Origin: Prosthecobacter sp.
Lineage (GTDB): Bacteria; Verrucomicrobiota; Verrucomicrobiia; Verrucomicrobiales; Verrucomicrobiaceae
Assembly (NCBI GenBank): GCA_017853885.1
Contig: JAFMIR010000001.1
Span: 186,001-250,000, forward strand
Direction: 5' to 3'
DNA length: 64,000 bases
Shown: in pieces, positions 1-9,747 of the stretch
Numbering within the stretch: the stretch's first letter is position 1
Layout of the letters: each line of letters opens with the position of its first letter
Made by a program: the position numbers and the translations under genes
The notes under the pieces: generated by a model
What the model was told of the DNA's origin: nothing
The model's input: the letters and a program-made list of their open reading frames with translations, nothing else
The model's database searches: none

Positions 1-1
1 G

Positions 2-505
2 CTGACTGAGCTGAAAAAACGCCAAGTGCCTGAGGACAAAAAAGTGCCTCCGGTCATCGTGCAGCCGTCCGGCAGCGGCATGGCGGAGGATACGAAGGTT
101 TTCTTTGTCGAAGCAGCCGGCGGTGCTCTCAAGATACTCGGCGCTTGGGGCACGGAGGACTACCGCCTGCCTGCCAATGCAGAGACAATCATCGGTGATG
201 TGACTTATAACCACTTCCTCACCGAAGTGGCCAAGCTTCCAAAGGCACTCGTGCTCTTCCTCGTTCGCGATGACGGCCAAGGAGCTTTCAACAATGGCGC
301 CGGCCGTGCGGACAACGATTACAAGGTGCGCATTGGCAAGCTGCCAATCCCTGGACGCGGCACGCTCGACCTGAAAACCTTCGACAAATACCGGGGGAAG
401 ATCACTCCACCGCAAGCCGAAGCTCTGAAGGCCACTCCAATCCCTGCCCCACCACCAAAAGCTGACACCAAGCAGAAGGCAGAAACACCCCAAAAAGCCC
501 GTTAG
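2..505 (+). CDS. Hypothetical protein, 5'-truncated by the window edge, partner of the ExbD-like protein
   Basis: The track starts this ORF at a GTG at base 26, but the same frame stays open to base 2 (LTELKKRQ before the GTG). The gene therefore probably begins outside the window and only its last ~167 residues are visible. That part has a mixed alpha/beta core followed by a Pro/Lys/Ala-rich tail after about residue 130. No catalytic motif or signal peptide is visible. The stop is 2 bases before the next start, so the two genes are almost certainly cotranscribed. Because the next protein has an ExbD-like membrane anchor, I infer this is the soluble part of a similar envelope protein, but the family is not recognised. 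Confidence 0.6.
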   Translation: MTELKKRQVPEDKKVPPVIVQPSGSGMAEDTKVFFVEAAGGALKILGAWGTEDYRLPANAETIIGDVTYNHFLTEVAKLPKALVLFLVRDDGQGAFNNGAGRADNDYKVRIGKLPIPGRGTLDLKTFDKYRGKITPPQAEALKATPIPAPPPKADTKQKAETPQKAR

Positions 506-507
506 CC

Positions 508-2061
508 ATGTCAAAACGCAAACACGAGGAACACGAATTGCCATTCGTCGCCCTGATGGACACGATGACGAATGTCGTCGGCGTTCTCATCATCGTGCTC
601 GTCATGGTTGGACTCAGCGTAGCAAACGTCGTCAAGACTGTCCTGTCTGATTTACCGCCTGTCACACCCGAAGAACTCGATAAAATTCGCGAGCAGTCGA
701 AACTCCTCCCGAAGCTCAAAACGCCCGAGCAACTCGAAGAGGAGAAAAAGAAGGCCGAGACGGATTTGAAGAAAATCATCGAGGAGCTCAAGACGGTCGA
801 TGTCTCCGACTTCGAAGCCAAAATGAAGGCTATGGACCTCGACGTATATAAAAAACAGCTCGAGGCTCGTAAGAAGGAGCGTCTAGAACAAAAGGCCGCC
901 TCAGAAAAACTTCTGACCGAGGTCGAGCGACTGAAAGCACTGCTTGATCAAACACCTGTCTATCAACCACCGCCCTCGAAATACGTCCGCCTGCCGAATC
1001 CACGCCCATATCCTGAGAAGCCAAATGAAACCCGCGTGCTTGTGGCGAAGCAAGGAGTGCTCACCTTCAACCAGCCAAAGTTTGTACAGCCCATTCTCGA
1101 CGGCATTGAGAAGGTCAAATCACAACTCGAATACCAGCGTGTCGAATATACGCCGTTTGCAAAGCTGATGGAAAAAATCCTCGGCCCCGCCGCCACCAAA
1201 GCTTGGCCGGAAATCGCGCCGCTCGTGAACCGCATGCAGATCGAAAACGTGGCAGAGGCTTACAAGGCACTCGCCGCAGCGGGCATCACGCCCACCAAGC
1301 CAATCCTCGAAGCCATAGCCGACATCTCGATGAAAACGAAAGGCGGCAGCAGCGGGACGAACCTAGTCGTCACCACCGATGCCATCATCAGCGCCACCAA
1401 GGGCAGCCTAGCTGAATGGAAAGCCCTCGATCCCTCACGTGATCCCGCCACCCCCATCATCAAGGCCACCGCCTCCGGCGGAAAGGTTACCTTTGGGTGG
1501 GGAGCCAAAACGAGCGAGGTGAAAGCAAACCCCAAGGAAGTTCTGGACTACTTCGTCAAGGACCTCGCCAAAGTGAAAGGCATCGAGGATTCGAGCAAGG
1601 CACGAACGGTCTATGACGGCTCACGCATGGCGGTGCTGCTCCAGCGTGCGGCCACGAATCCGCTGCTCACCGGTTCCTACACCTTCGAGGTCGATCCGCA
1701 GCCCACGCTGTCGTACATCCGCCTCGCTTTGAAACCCAAAAGCGGTGGCGGCGAAACTGTCGAAGCTCTTAAGCAGCCCAACTCCGCCTACATCCGGCTG
1801 CTGCGGGATGTGAAGCAGGATCCAAATGGTGTCGTGGTCTTCCAAGTCATGCCAGATGCTTTTGACGCTTATCTTGAAGCCCGCCAAGTAGGGGATGAAG
1901 TGGGAGTCGCCGCCACTTGGGACTTCCTCACCAAGCTCGACATCACGGTAAACCTTACCGCTTATGAGATTCAGCGTCTCGCGCCTGCAGGCACAGCGCG
2001 TCCACGCCCCGCCGGTTCAGCACCTCTTGGCATCGCTCCACCAAAGAAGACGCTCGATTGA
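508..2061 (+). CDS. Membrane-anchored coiled-coil protein with ExbD/TolR-like N-terminus
   Basis: 517 residues. A short polar N-terminus precedes one hydrophobic segment at about residues 13-40 (PFVALMDTMTNVVGVLIIVL). This has the P-x-x-x-L-M-D layout of ExbD/TolR proteins, which place an Asp at the start of their single membrane helix. Residues ~50-155 are very rich in Glu, Lys and Leu and should form a coiled coil. The remaining ~350 residues look globular and periplasmic, with a Pro-rich end. I infer a proton-channel-linked envelope protein working with a MotA/TolQ/ExbB partner upstream of the window. Length is far above that of a normal ExbD (~140), so it is not a simple TonB-system subunit. 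The start is fixed by the 2-bp gap to the gene before. Confidence 0.65.
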   Translation: MSKRKHEEHELPFVALMDTMTNVVGVLIIVLVMVGLSVANVVKTVLSDLPPVTPEELDKIREQSKLLPKLKTPEQLEEEKKKAETDLKKIIEELKTVDVSDFEAKMKAMDLDVYKKQLEARKKERLEQKAASEKLLTEVERLKALLDQTPVYQPPPSKYVRLPNPRPYPEKPNETRVLVAKQGVLTFNQPKFVQPILDGIEKVKSQLEYQRVEYTPFAKLMEKILGPAATKAWPEIAPLVNRMQIENVAEAYKALAAAGITPTKPILEAIADISMKTKGGSSGTNLVVTTDAIISATKGSLAEWKALDPSRDPATPIIKATASGGKVTFGWGAKTSEVKANPKEVLDYFVKDLAKVKGIEDSSKARTVYDGSRMAVLLQRAATNPLLTGSYTFEVDPQPTLSYIRLALKPKSGGGETVEALKQPNSAYIRLLRDVKQDPNGVVVFQVMPDAFDAYLEARQVGDEVGVAATWDFLTKLDITVNLTAYEIQRLAPAGTARPRPAGSAPLGIAPPKKTLD

Positions 2062-2070
2062 TGCCACGAT

Positions 2071-2895
2071 ATGCGCGCCACGCTCGCCCTCATCCTTTTG
2101 GCATCTGCTCTGGCCCATGCAGACACACAGATGGACATCGAGTATGCCCGGGTGAATGACCATGCCTTGCTACTCGACCTTCACAGGCCCTCTAACGTGA
2201 GAAATCCACCGCTGATTGTCTATGTGCACGGCGGCGCGTGGCGTGCAGGATCGAAGAGTGATGTGCCCATCGCCGGACTGCTTGATCATGGCTTTGCCAT
2301 CGCCAGCGTGGACTACCGGCTCTCGACGCAGGCACGTTTTCCGGCGCAGATTCACGACATCAAGGCCGCGATTCGCTTCCTACGCGCCAAAGCAGCCGCG
2401 TTAGGCATCAACACCGATAAGACCGCCATCATGGGTTCCTCCGCAGGCGGACACCTTGCCGCCCTAGTCGGTGTCACAAATGGTCACCGCGAACTCGAGG
2501 GCGCTGTGGGTGATCACCTCGATCAAAGCAGTGCCGTCAGCGCCATCGTGAGCTTTTACGGAGCCTCGAACCTCCTGTCGATCCTCGGTCAGAGCACGGA
2601 ATTCGGCCTCACGGTGCGACTTCCGGCCCTGAAGCTCCTACTGGGTGATCTGCCAGAGAAAGTTCCTGCCCTCAGCAAGCTCGCCAGTCCTGTCACCCAC
2701 CTCGACAAAGAGGATCCGCCGCTGCTGCTCCTGCATGGCGATGCTGATCCGCAGATGCCGCCTGCACAGTCGGCGGAGTTCGCGAAGGCCTATCTGGGCA
2801 AAGTTCGCTTGATCACGCTTCCGGGCTCGAAGCACGGCGGCGATGAGTTTTACGACGTGGAGCACCTGCGGATCGTCGCGGACTTTTTGCGCTGA
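2071..2895 (+). CDS. Secreted alpha/beta-hydrolase (BD-FAE/esterase-lipase type)
   Basis: 274 residues with a clear Sec signal peptide (MRATLALILLASALAHA). The oxyanion-hole motif HGGAW lies at about residue 53 and the nucleophile elbow GSSAGG at about 123-128. A late Asp (HGDADPQMP) and His (SKHGGDEF) complete a Ser-Asp-His triad. This is the hormone-sensitive-lipase/BD-FAE-like fold, whose members hydrolyse acyl or feruloyl esters; the exact substrate cannot be read from sequence. It follows the ExbD-like gene by 9 bases and precedes the deacetylase gene by 26, so the three are probably one transcript. Export and ester chemistry fit removal of acyl groups from polysaccharides, which is inference. 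Confidence 0.85.
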   Translation: MRATLALILLASALAHADTQMDIEYARVNDHALLLDLHRPSNVRNPPLIVYVHGGAWRAGSKSDVPIAGLLDHGFAIASVDYRLSTQARFPAQIHDIKAAIRFLRAKAAALGINTDKTAIMGSSAGGHLAALVGVTNGHRELEGAVGDHLDQSSAVSAIVSFYGASNLLSILGQSTEFGLTVRLPALKLLLGDLPEKVPALSKLASPVTHLDKEDPPLLLLHGDADPQMPPAQSAEFAKAYLGKVRLITLPGSKHGGDEFYDVEHLRIVADFLR

Positions 2896-2921
2896 AGGAC
2901 ACTTCGTGGCATTCGTGAGCC

Positions 2922-3866
2922 ATGACCGCTCTTCTTCTCGATCCGATCTACCAGCAGCACGACACCGGCCCCGGCCATCCGGAGAGCATCCAGCGTCATG
3001 TGGCCGTCATGAAGGCTCTCAACGATTCCGGCCATGTCGAAAAAGCCCTTCGAGTGGCTCCGCGTGCAGCCAGCCTCGATGAGCTCGCGCTTTGCCACAC
3101 TCGCAAATACATCGAGACTGCGAAGGATGATGTCGAATCCGGCCTCGATGACCTCAGCACAGGTGATACCTCCATCTGCGCGAGGTCTTACGAGGTGGCC
3201 GTGCAGGCTGTGGGCGGCGTGTTGAATGCCGTCGATGCCGTTTTCACAGGCAAGGCCTCAAACGCCTTCTGCGCCGTGCGGCCTCCCGGACATCATGCGC
3301 GGCCTGCGCAGGGCATGGGCTTCTGTTTGTTCAACAACATCGCCATTGCCGCACGCCATGCGCAGAAGGTCCACGGCGCTCAAAAAGCCGCGATCATCGA
3401 CTGGGACGTGCATCATGGGAACGGCACGCAGGACATCTTTTATGAGGATGGCAGCGTGCTCTTCGTCAGCACACACCAAAGCCCGCTGTATCCTTTCACC
3501 GGTCACGCGGAGGAGACCGGCTCAGGCAAGGGTAAAGGCAGCACGCTGAATTTCCCCTTCCCTGCCCGCACCGGCATGAGCAGGATCGGATCGGCTTTCA
3601 CAGACCACATTCTTCCCGCTCTCGACCGCTTCAAACCGGATGTCATCTTCATCTCCGCCGGCTTTGACTCACGCATCGACGACCCGCTCGGTCAGTTTCG
3701 TCTCACCGATGAAGACTTCGTCATGCTCACAAGATATCTTATCGAAGCTGCAAAGGCGCATTGTGATGGCCGTCTAATCTCCGTCCTCGAAGGCGGCTAC
3801 AACCTCCACGGCCTTGCCAGTGCCGTCACGGCCCATGTCGGAGCTCTGATCTCATCGAAATCATAG
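2922..3866 (+). CDS. Histone-deacetylase-superfamily amidohydrolase (AcuC/acetylpolyamine amidohydrolase-like)
   Basis: 314 residues, full length for class II-like bacterial HDAC-fold enzymes. The catalytic His-His pair is in RPPGHHA (~residues 120-126). The zinc ligands are Asp and His in IIDWDVHHGNGT (~159-169) and a second Asp in SAGFDSRIDDP (~247-256). GMGFCLFNNIA is the usual tunnel loop. These enzymes remove acetyl groups from Lys side chains, polyamines or similar amines in the cytoplasm; no signal peptide is present. The real substrate is unknown. It sits 26 bases behind the secreted esterase, so the pairing may reflect acetyl metabolism or simple clustering. Confidence 0.88.
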   Translation: MTALLLDPIYQQHDTGPGHPESIQRHVAVMKALNDSGHVEKALRVAPRAASLDELALCHTRKYIETAKDDVESGLDDLSTGDTSICARSYEVAVQAVGGVLNAVDAVFTGKASNAFCAVRPPGHHARPAQGMGFCLFNNIAIAARHAQKVHGAQKAAIIDWDVHHGNGTQDIFYEDGSVLFVSTHQSPLYPFTGHAEETGSGKGKGSTLNFPFPARTGMSRIGSAFTDHILPALDRFKPDVIFISAGFDSRIDDPLGQFRLTDEDFVMLTRYLIEAAKAHCDGRLISVLEGGYNLHGLASAVTAHVGALISSKS

Positions 3867-3906
3867 GGGCGCGAATCAAATCCCGATCTTCTTGCCTGAT
3901 CCGACA

Positions 3907-5691
3907 TCAGAATCGGCCGACAAGCAGCTCGCGTTGATAGTAAAGCTCTTTGGGCATATCGTCGTAGAGGTCAAGATAGAGCTCTTCGGTGGACATGATC
4001 TCCTGGCGAAACTCACGGGGGTCAACATGCATGAGCTCGTTCCATTGCTCGCGTGTGAATTCGAGACCGTTCCAATTGATCTCCGAATAGCGTGGCATCC
4101 AGCCGAGCTCAGTCTCGTGACCGCGACCTTCACCTCTGCAGCGTTTTACGATCCATTCGAGTACGCGCATGTTTTCACCAAAACCGGGCCAGAGAAACTT
4201 TCCCTCAGGACTCTTGCGGAACCAGTTCACATGGAACACGCGAGGCACCTCTTTGAGGAACCGTCGCATGCGCAGCCAATGAGCAAAGTAGTGACCCATG
4301 TTATAGCCGCAAAAGGGTAGCATGGCCATCGGATCGCGCCGCACTTTACCGATGGCTCCAGCAGCGGCGGCGGTGGTCTCACTGCCCATGTTGGCCCCGA
4401 GGAAGACACCGTGCGTCCAGTTGAAGGCTTGGAAGACCAGCGGGAAGGTGGTGGCACGCCGCCCACCGAAGATCAGTGCATCAATCGGCACACCTTCCGG
4501 CCTTTCCCAATCGGCATCAATCGTGGGAGTCTGCCGGGCGGGCACCGTAAAGCGGGAGTTGGGATGCGAGCTGGGGCGTCCGCAGTCTGGCGTCCAGTCC
4601 TGACCTCGCCAGTCGGTGAGATGCGCGGGCGGTTGCTGGGTCATGCCTTCCCACCACACATCGCCGTCATCGGTGAGTGCCACATTCGTGAAGATGGTAT
4701 TCGACTGGATGGTTTCCATCGCGTTTGGATTCGATTCATACGACGTGCCTGGGGCTACACCGAAATAGCCCGCCTCAGGATTCGTGGCCCAGAGCTTGCC
4801 ATCCTTGCCAGGACGCAGCCACGCGATGTCATCGCCGACGATGCTCACCTTCCATCCCTGCTCAGTATAGGACTTCGGCGGAACCAACATGGCAAAGTTC
4901 GTCTTGCCACAAGCGCTCGGAAAGGCGGCAGCGACGTAGTTCTTGCGTCCATCGGGTGATTGCACACCGCAGATGAGCATGTGCTCGGCCATCCAGCCTT
5001 CATCGCGGCCAATGACACTGGCAATACGCAGCGCGAGACATTTCTTTCCCAGCAACGCATTGCCGCCGTAGCCGCTACCATAGCTCCAGATGCTGCGCTC
5101 CTCAGGGAAATGCACGATGTACTTCGTGCTGCTGCAAGGCCACGTCACATCAGCCTCGCCAGGGGCGAGCGGTTTGCCCACGGAATGCACGCAGGGCACG
5201 AACTCACCGCCCTCGCCGAGCTGCTCGAGCACGGCCTTGCCCATGCGCGTCATGATCCGCATGCTGACCACCACGTAGGGCGAGTCGGTGATCTCGATGC
5301 CGACCACGGAAAACGGCGAGCCAAGCGGACCCATGCAAAAAGGCACCACATACATCACACGGCCTTTCATACAGCCAGCGAAGAGAGCTTGGAGCGTGGT
5401 TTTCATCTCACGCGGGTCCATCCAGTTGTTTGTGGTGCCAGCATCGTCCTTGCGTCGGCTGCAAATGAAGGTGCGGTCCTCCACCCTAGCCACGTCGTTC
5501 GGATCGGACCAAGCGAGGTAACTGTTTGGACGTTTGTCCGGGTTCAGGCGGCAAAACGTGCCTTTCTGCACTAACAATTCGCACAGTTCATCGTATTCAC
5601 CTTGGGAGCCATCGCACATGCGAACGGAATTAGGTTGGCAAAGATCTCGGATTTTTTCGATCCATGCGAGAAGGGTGTCGTGTCGGGTCAT
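3907..5691 (-). CDS. pckG: Phosphoenolpyruvate carboxykinase (GTP)
   Basis: 594 residues, the usual length for the GTP-dependent enzyme (EC 4.1.1.32), which converts oxaloacetate and GTP to PEP, CO2 and GDP at the entry to gluconeogenesis. The kinase-1a/P-loop region with its reactive Cys is visible as [13 protein letters not shown] at about residue 265. Other family blocks include [15 protein letters not shown] near residue 112, [22 protein letters not shown] in the middle and [16 protein letters not shown] near the C-terminus. The ATG at 5691 gives a standard N-terminus. It is monocistronic, facing the deacetylase gene with ~40 bp between their ends. A ~400-bp non-coding stretch lies upstream. 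Confidence 0.97.
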   Translation of the reverse strand: MTRHDTLLAWIEKIRDLCQPNSVRMCDGSQGEYDELCELLVQKGTFCRLNPDKRPNSYLAWSDPNDVARVEDRTFICSRRKDDAGTTNNWMDPREMKTTLQALFAGCMKGRVMYVVPFCMGPLGSPFSVVGIEITDSPYVVVSMRIMTRMGKAVLEQLGEGGEFVPCVHSVGKPLAPGEADVTWPCSSTKYIVHFPEERSIWSYGSGYGGNALLGKKCLALRIASVIGRDEGWMAEHMLICGVQSPDGRKNYVAAAFPSACGKTNFAMLVPPKSYTEQGWKVSIVGDDIAWLRPGKDGKLWATNPEAGYFGVAPGTSYESNPNAMETIQSNTIFTNVALTDDGDVWWEGMTQQPPAHLTDWRGQDWTPDCGRPSSHPNSRFTVPARQTPTIDADWERPEGVPIDALIFGGRRATTFPLVFQAFNWTHGVFLGANMGSETTAAAAGAIGKVRRDPMAMLPFCGYNMGHYFAHWLRMRRFLKEVPRVFHVNWFRKSPEGKFLWPGFGENMRVLEWIVKRCRGEGRGHETELGWMPRYSEINWNGLEFTREQWNELMHVDPREFRQEIMSTEELYLDLYDDMPKELYYQRELLVGRF

Positions 5692-6095
5692 GAAATGGAT
5701 TGGTAGGATCTAGCTTATGCAAGAATCGTGCCGTTCACCGAGCGGGTAAACAAACAAGCCAAGCCTATGCTTGGGAAATAGGAGCTGAAAATGCGACACG
5801 CATTTCGATGGCCTGCACAATCGCCTTATACGCGTCTTTGCCAGCAGCTCGGCGCCTCGTTCCTGTGGAAGCCAATGGTGTCACGATGCCTCAACAAGAA
5901 GTTCACAGCCATCATGATGATAAGATGGGTCAGAAGCCTGCCCAATTCGCATATCCCATTCAAGGATGAGCACTCGTACCATGCGAATTCTCTTCTGTGA
6001 AATGAAAGGTTACACCAGCAGTTCGTAGGGTTGACCGAAATCAAGAGCGAAGCTCAGGATTAGCACTGTAACAATTTTACCATTATCCAAAAGGC
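5692..6095. other. Non-coding gap between pckG and the heparinase-like gene
   Basis: The pckG promoter should lie at its left end. Only short ORFs of 69-89 codons are present, with no recognisable family, no consistent ribosome site and no repeats that I can see. Base composition starts to become AT-richer here. Remnants of an older gene cannot be excluded. Confidence 0.4.
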
Positions 6096-8951
6096 TCACG
6101 GGTCCAATGAACTATGCTTCTTATCAGGAATCCATTTTTCAAGAGGCACAGTAACCGTTGGCATGGACTTGGGTGATTTCTCAAGTTGGGGATAAAAGGC
6201 TACTGTCACAGTAGTTTTGCCTTTCATGGCCGGCATGCGGATCTGCAAAGTTCGGTATCCCATCAAGGATAAAGGAGGATTTTGGACGGGGGCCTCCTCA
6301 ACAGTGAATCTCGCTTCCTTTGGCGAAAGAATAACGGCCATCATGATTTGGTTTTCTTGTTCGAGTATAGCCTCACCTGCGCGAATGCGAACATTTGCAC
6401 GCGTATTCATCTGCCAGACCCAGTCGACCTCATCCCGGGTGTTGACTTCGTCTTGAACAAGAAAAAAACCTTTATGATCTTTCCCATTGCTCACAGGCTC
6501 TATGAAGAAACCACGTTTCCAACTACGCAGGTTGGAATTCGCGCACCGATGCTCAAGAATCGCCATGGAGTTGGTATCTGTGAACCGGGAATGAGTGAAA
6601 TGTGCCTTGTCTTCCGGCTTAAACGGCACGCCTAGATCCATTCCGTTGTAAGCACTTCTCCGCGACGTGTAGCCGCTTTTTAAAAGATCCACGCCAGCCT
6701 GTCTGGGCAAATCGCGCAAATTGAGCCCCCAGTCGACCCCGTTGGCGAAGAGGGAGAAGGTGCCCATGTCCTCAAGAAAGGGATTGGGGATGGCATCCAT
6801 GGCCTTGACGTCAACAACCAGAGCATCAGGATTCCAACCGGTCCGCATGACCAGAGAAGAAGATTGATCCCAGTAAGAACACAACTCGGAAGGTAAAATG
6901 CCATCAGCAGCAGCCCATGGGTTAAAGTGAAGAAGATGTCCCGCCGTTCCAAGATGGGCGGTAGAATAAGATGTTTTGGCTTCGGCGACCAATCCCGGAT
7001 AACCGGGATTTCCGTATCGGCCAGACAGCCAAGTTGAGACCGGTCCAAGCAGCATTTTTTGAGAAAGCAGGCCAAATCCACTTCCGCCGACGTTGCTAAA
7101 GGCACCCATCTTCATGATTCGAGCGCGGTTGGCTTGTGCAAAGCCCTCGAAAAGATCAAAATTACAAGGCAGCTTGTTGGAGGCAAAAGTCTCCAGAATG
7201 GGAGCAGAAGAGAAGAGAATCTCCTCGCCATCCATCATGCCCTCCGGCCAAATCCCATCAGGTGAAAACCTAGACAATCCCGTCACCCATTTCTTCAGCA
7301 GTAAGGAAAAATTTTCGTGTGCCACGTCGTGCATTTCGCCATGAAAAGTCATGCAAAAGATCAAAACCGCCGCCATGGCATTGAGGCCGTCACGGCCCAT
7401 TTCTTGATCTCGATTCATTTGTTTGATCTCCAATAGAAGAGGCTGCAGACCTTTCTGAAGAAGATTTTTTTGAATGCCTGATAGCGATTGTGGATCCATC
7501 GAACTGGCAAACCAATCATAGGCTAAACAGCTTGCCACGAGCATTCGAGACAAGTCACTTCCTTTCCCCCAGTCAGGGAAATGTTGGGGATCACACAAGG
7601 AAAGCAATTCAGCCTTGGCCCGATTGGACCAATCGGGTGTGCTTTGTCCAAGGTGATGAAGGCATCCTAATGTCGTGATGCGCCCCAGTGTCTCTGATCC
7701 CATAGAACCCCCATGCGAGGCACCAAAAATTCTTTTGAGAACAGGTTCCTTCAAGAGGTTTCTTCCAGCTTCCTCTAGGCTCGACAAGAGAGATTTGCCA
7801 ACTGCATCACTCCTCACCATGGATTGAAGCTTGGCCCACGACTCGGCATTGTGAACCAATCTGGGACGACGGTTGCCCAAAGCTTGGAGGAAAAGATCGG
7901 GACTGGCAAACTTCACTTCTTTCAACTTAATCGGCGACAAAAGCGCTGGCATTGGCAACTGGGCCGGCGCTACTCGGCCTGTCAATGTCTTGGTAGCAGC
8001 TGGGGCAAGATTCACCGGACTCGGTTGAGGATTCACCGGGCTCGGTTGAGGCTGTTTTGAGATTCCCGCCATCGTATTGAGCACCTGAACCCTGCCATCG
8101 GGGAAGCGCACCTCCAAGTTGCCGTTCTGAGGATTCAACACAATTTCTGCTTTGATAGGCTGACTCTTATCTATGGAAGATTTTGCCACTGGCGGCTCGG
8201 GAGGCCCCATGAAATCCGGGGAGGGAGTAGGAGTTGAAGCGGTCTTGGCTGGAAGGCTTTTGTCTTGAACAGATGGAGGAACTGTCGTCGCTGTTTTGGT
8301 CTCGGTAGATTGACTCGGTAGAATCTTTGGCTGAAGCAAGTTGCCTGCAGGCCCGGCCAGCCGGTCTTTGTCAGTTTTCTCAATCGTTTTTGCATCATTC
8401 CCCGCCCCTGAGTCAGCCATTCTTGGTATCGTGCTTGCAGGCAAGGTCGCAGTCGGCCCATTTTGAATAACTGGGGCAATAGGCTGAGGCGGTAAAGGCA
8501 GGGGCGTCGAAGCCAACGGAGGCGAAGCGATATCGGGTGCTGCTGTTTTGTAGGCATCCGCGACTTGAATTCGGCGCTGCTCAAAAAACCGCATGAGGCC
8601 GGGATACATCGAGTCTGCGAACCAGACTATCAACGCAAGAACGCCGAAGGCTACAACCTGAACACAAATTGATGCTAGGAACTGCCTAAATCGTGAGTGC
8701 GAGTGACTCTTTTCGGCATCAACGCCACGCGTTGATGGATGCGTTCCATGCGTTCTCTTATGATGCGTATAGGACGAACTACGGATGACGGTGCGACGTC
8801 TTGGCTTTTGAACGCTTTTCGTCCACACAAGCCGAACGGAACTGCTCCCATTCGAGTTTGACACCTCATTAGGGACCACTTCATCGGCCTGTGGGGCACG
8901 CTGAGGTTGGGAACCCATTTCTTGATTTGGTGGCAAATCTTCATTTTTCAC
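6096..8951 (-). CDS. Membrane-anchored heparinase II/III-like (polysaccharide lyase-type) protein
   Basis: 951 residues. A basic, Ser-rich cytoplasmic N-terminus (~1-90) is followed by one transmembrane helix at ~92-112 (LASICVQVVAFGVLALIVWF). A Pro/Thr/Lys-rich linker (~125-345) contains a short repeated PQPSPVN unit. The C-terminal ~600 residues show the alpha/alpha-toroid plus beta-sandwich pattern of heparinase/alginate-lyase-like proteins, including DVKAMDAIPNPFLEDMGTFS and the NGVDWGLNLRD stretch. I infer a non-cytoplasmic enzyme tethered to the inner membrane and acting on an acidic polysaccharide. The fold call is moderate and catalytic residues were not assigned. The gene is AT-richer than its neighbours. 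The divergent FHA gene starts 105 bp upstream. Confidence 0.6.
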   Translation of the reverse strand: MKNEDLPPNQEMGSQPQRAPQADEVVPNEVSNSNGSSSVRLVWTKSVQKPRRRTVIRSSSYTHHKRTHGTHPSTRGVDAEKSHSHSRFRQFLASICVQVVAFGVLALIVWFADSMYPGLMRFFEQRRIQVADAYKTAAPDIASPPLASTPLPLPPQPIAPVIQNGPTATLPASTIPRMADSGAGNDAKTIEKTDKDRLAGPAGNLLQPKILPSQSTETKTATTVPPSVQDKSLPAKTASTPTPSPDFMGPPEPPVAKSSIDKSQPIKAEIVLNPQNGNLEVRFPDGRVQVLNTMAGISKQPQPSPVNPQPSPVNLAPAATKTLTGRVAPAQLPMPALLSPIKLKEVKFASPDLFLQALGNRRPRLVHNAESWAKLQSMVRSDAVGKSLLSSLEEAGRNLLKEPVLKRIFGASHGGSMGSETLGRITTLGCLHHLGQSTPDWSNRAKAELLSLCDPQHFPDWGKGSDLSRMLVASCLAYDWFASSMDPQSLSGIQKNLLQKGLQPLLLEIKQMNRDQEMGRDGLNAMAAVLIFCMTFHGEMHDVAHENFSLLLKKWVTGLSRFSPDGIWPEGMMDGEEILFSSAPILETFASNKLPCNFDLFEGFAQANRARIMKMGAFSNVGGSGFGLLSQKMLLGPVSTWLSGRYGNPGYPGLVAEAKTSYSTAHLGTAGHLLHFNPWAAADGILPSELCSYWDQSSSLVMRTGWNPDALVVDVKAMDAIPNPFLEDMGTFSLFANGVDWGLNLRDLPRQAGVDLLKSGYTSRRSAYNGMDLGVPFKPEDKAHFTHSRFTDTNSMAILEHRCANSNLRSWKRGFFIEPVSNGKDHKGFFLVQDEVNTRDEVDWVWQMNTRANVRIRAGEAILEQENQIMMAVILSPKEARFTVEEAPVQNPPLSLMGYRTLQIRMPAMKGKTTVTVAFYPQLEKSPKSMPTVTVPLEKWIPDKKHSSLDP

Positions 8952-9055
8952 TAGTCAAACTTCATGCTAAATTACCCATGTCTATATTTTTATTGAAAAT
9001 AAAGGTTCTTTGTAGATAATTGGCTTGAATCATGCGCTCGCGGGTTAACTAGAAT

Positions 9056-9352
9056 ATGGTTTTTATGCATCAACTTCAATTCCATCTTCATGACGGCTCT
9101 TCGTTAGTTCACTCACTGGAGGAGGGCATCACAACCCTTGGACGCCATCCGGACAGCATCGTCGTCTTGGATTTTCCTTCGGTTTCACGCTATCACGCCA
9201 TTCTAGAACTAGGCCCAAAAGGTTGCATATTGGTTGACAAGAGATCGCGCAATGGCACTCGCGTCAACGGAGCAAAAATCCATAAAACAAGCCTTAAAAA
9301 TGGTGATAGTGTGACTTTTGGGCACGTGCAAGCAACCTACACCGATAGCTGA
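9056..9352 (+). CDS. Small stand-alone FHA-domain protein
   Basis: 98 residues consisting of almost nothing but one forkhead-associated domain: GRHPDSIVVL, then SRYHA, then SRNGTRVNG, the three conserved loops that bind phosphothreonine peptides. No kinase, membrane or effector domain is attached, so it should act as an adaptor recognising a phosphorylated partner in the cytoplasm. Ser/Thr kinases are not encoded nearby. It is divergent from the heparinase-like gene and shares an AT-rich ~105-bp intergenic region with it, so co-regulation is possible. ATG at 9056 is used; a second ATG three codons later (9065) is an alternative start. AT-rich composition links it to the gene on its left. Confidence 0.8.
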   Translation: MVFMHQLQFHLHDGSSLVHSLEEGITTLGRHPDSIVVLDFPSVSRYHAILELGPKGCILVDKRSRNGTRVNGAKIHKTSLKNGDSVTFGHVQATYTDS

Positions 9353-9747
9353 CGAGACTATTGCGGGACTAGTTTCCACGAAAACTGGGGCGTTGCACAC
9401 ACCAGAATGAATTCCAAAGACAAAAGAAAATCAGCATCGGCGGCCTCGGCCTTGTTGGAGCCTATATGTCACCCTCAGCATCCTTGGTTTTAAACTTAAG
9501 CAGATGGACCGCTTCAAATCGTTCGCACTCACAAAGTCTTCTTAGGTGACGTTTAATCCAGCTACTTCTTAAAAGGGTATCGCTTGGTTTTCGATTATGA
9601 CGAGACTAGACGTGAGAGTTTTTTGACCGACTTGCTCAATTAACCTCAAGTCGTTTTCATCGCAGGGACTCTTGGATTTGTTGGCGTCATGGCGAATCAT
9701 AATCATGCCTTGATCCACCACCACGGCACGCCATCATACGATTGCGC
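9353..9747. other. Non-coding, AT-richer gap upstream of apt
   Basis: About 390 bp with frequent stops in all frames, no tRNA, no repeat and no recognisable ORF. It presumably holds the apt-glnD promoter. I see nothing else in it. Confidence 0.4.

Noticed and set aside
5700-6044. Short ORFs of 69-89 codons, considered as a transposase remnant
   Set aside because: No transposase motif, inverted repeat or target duplication was found.
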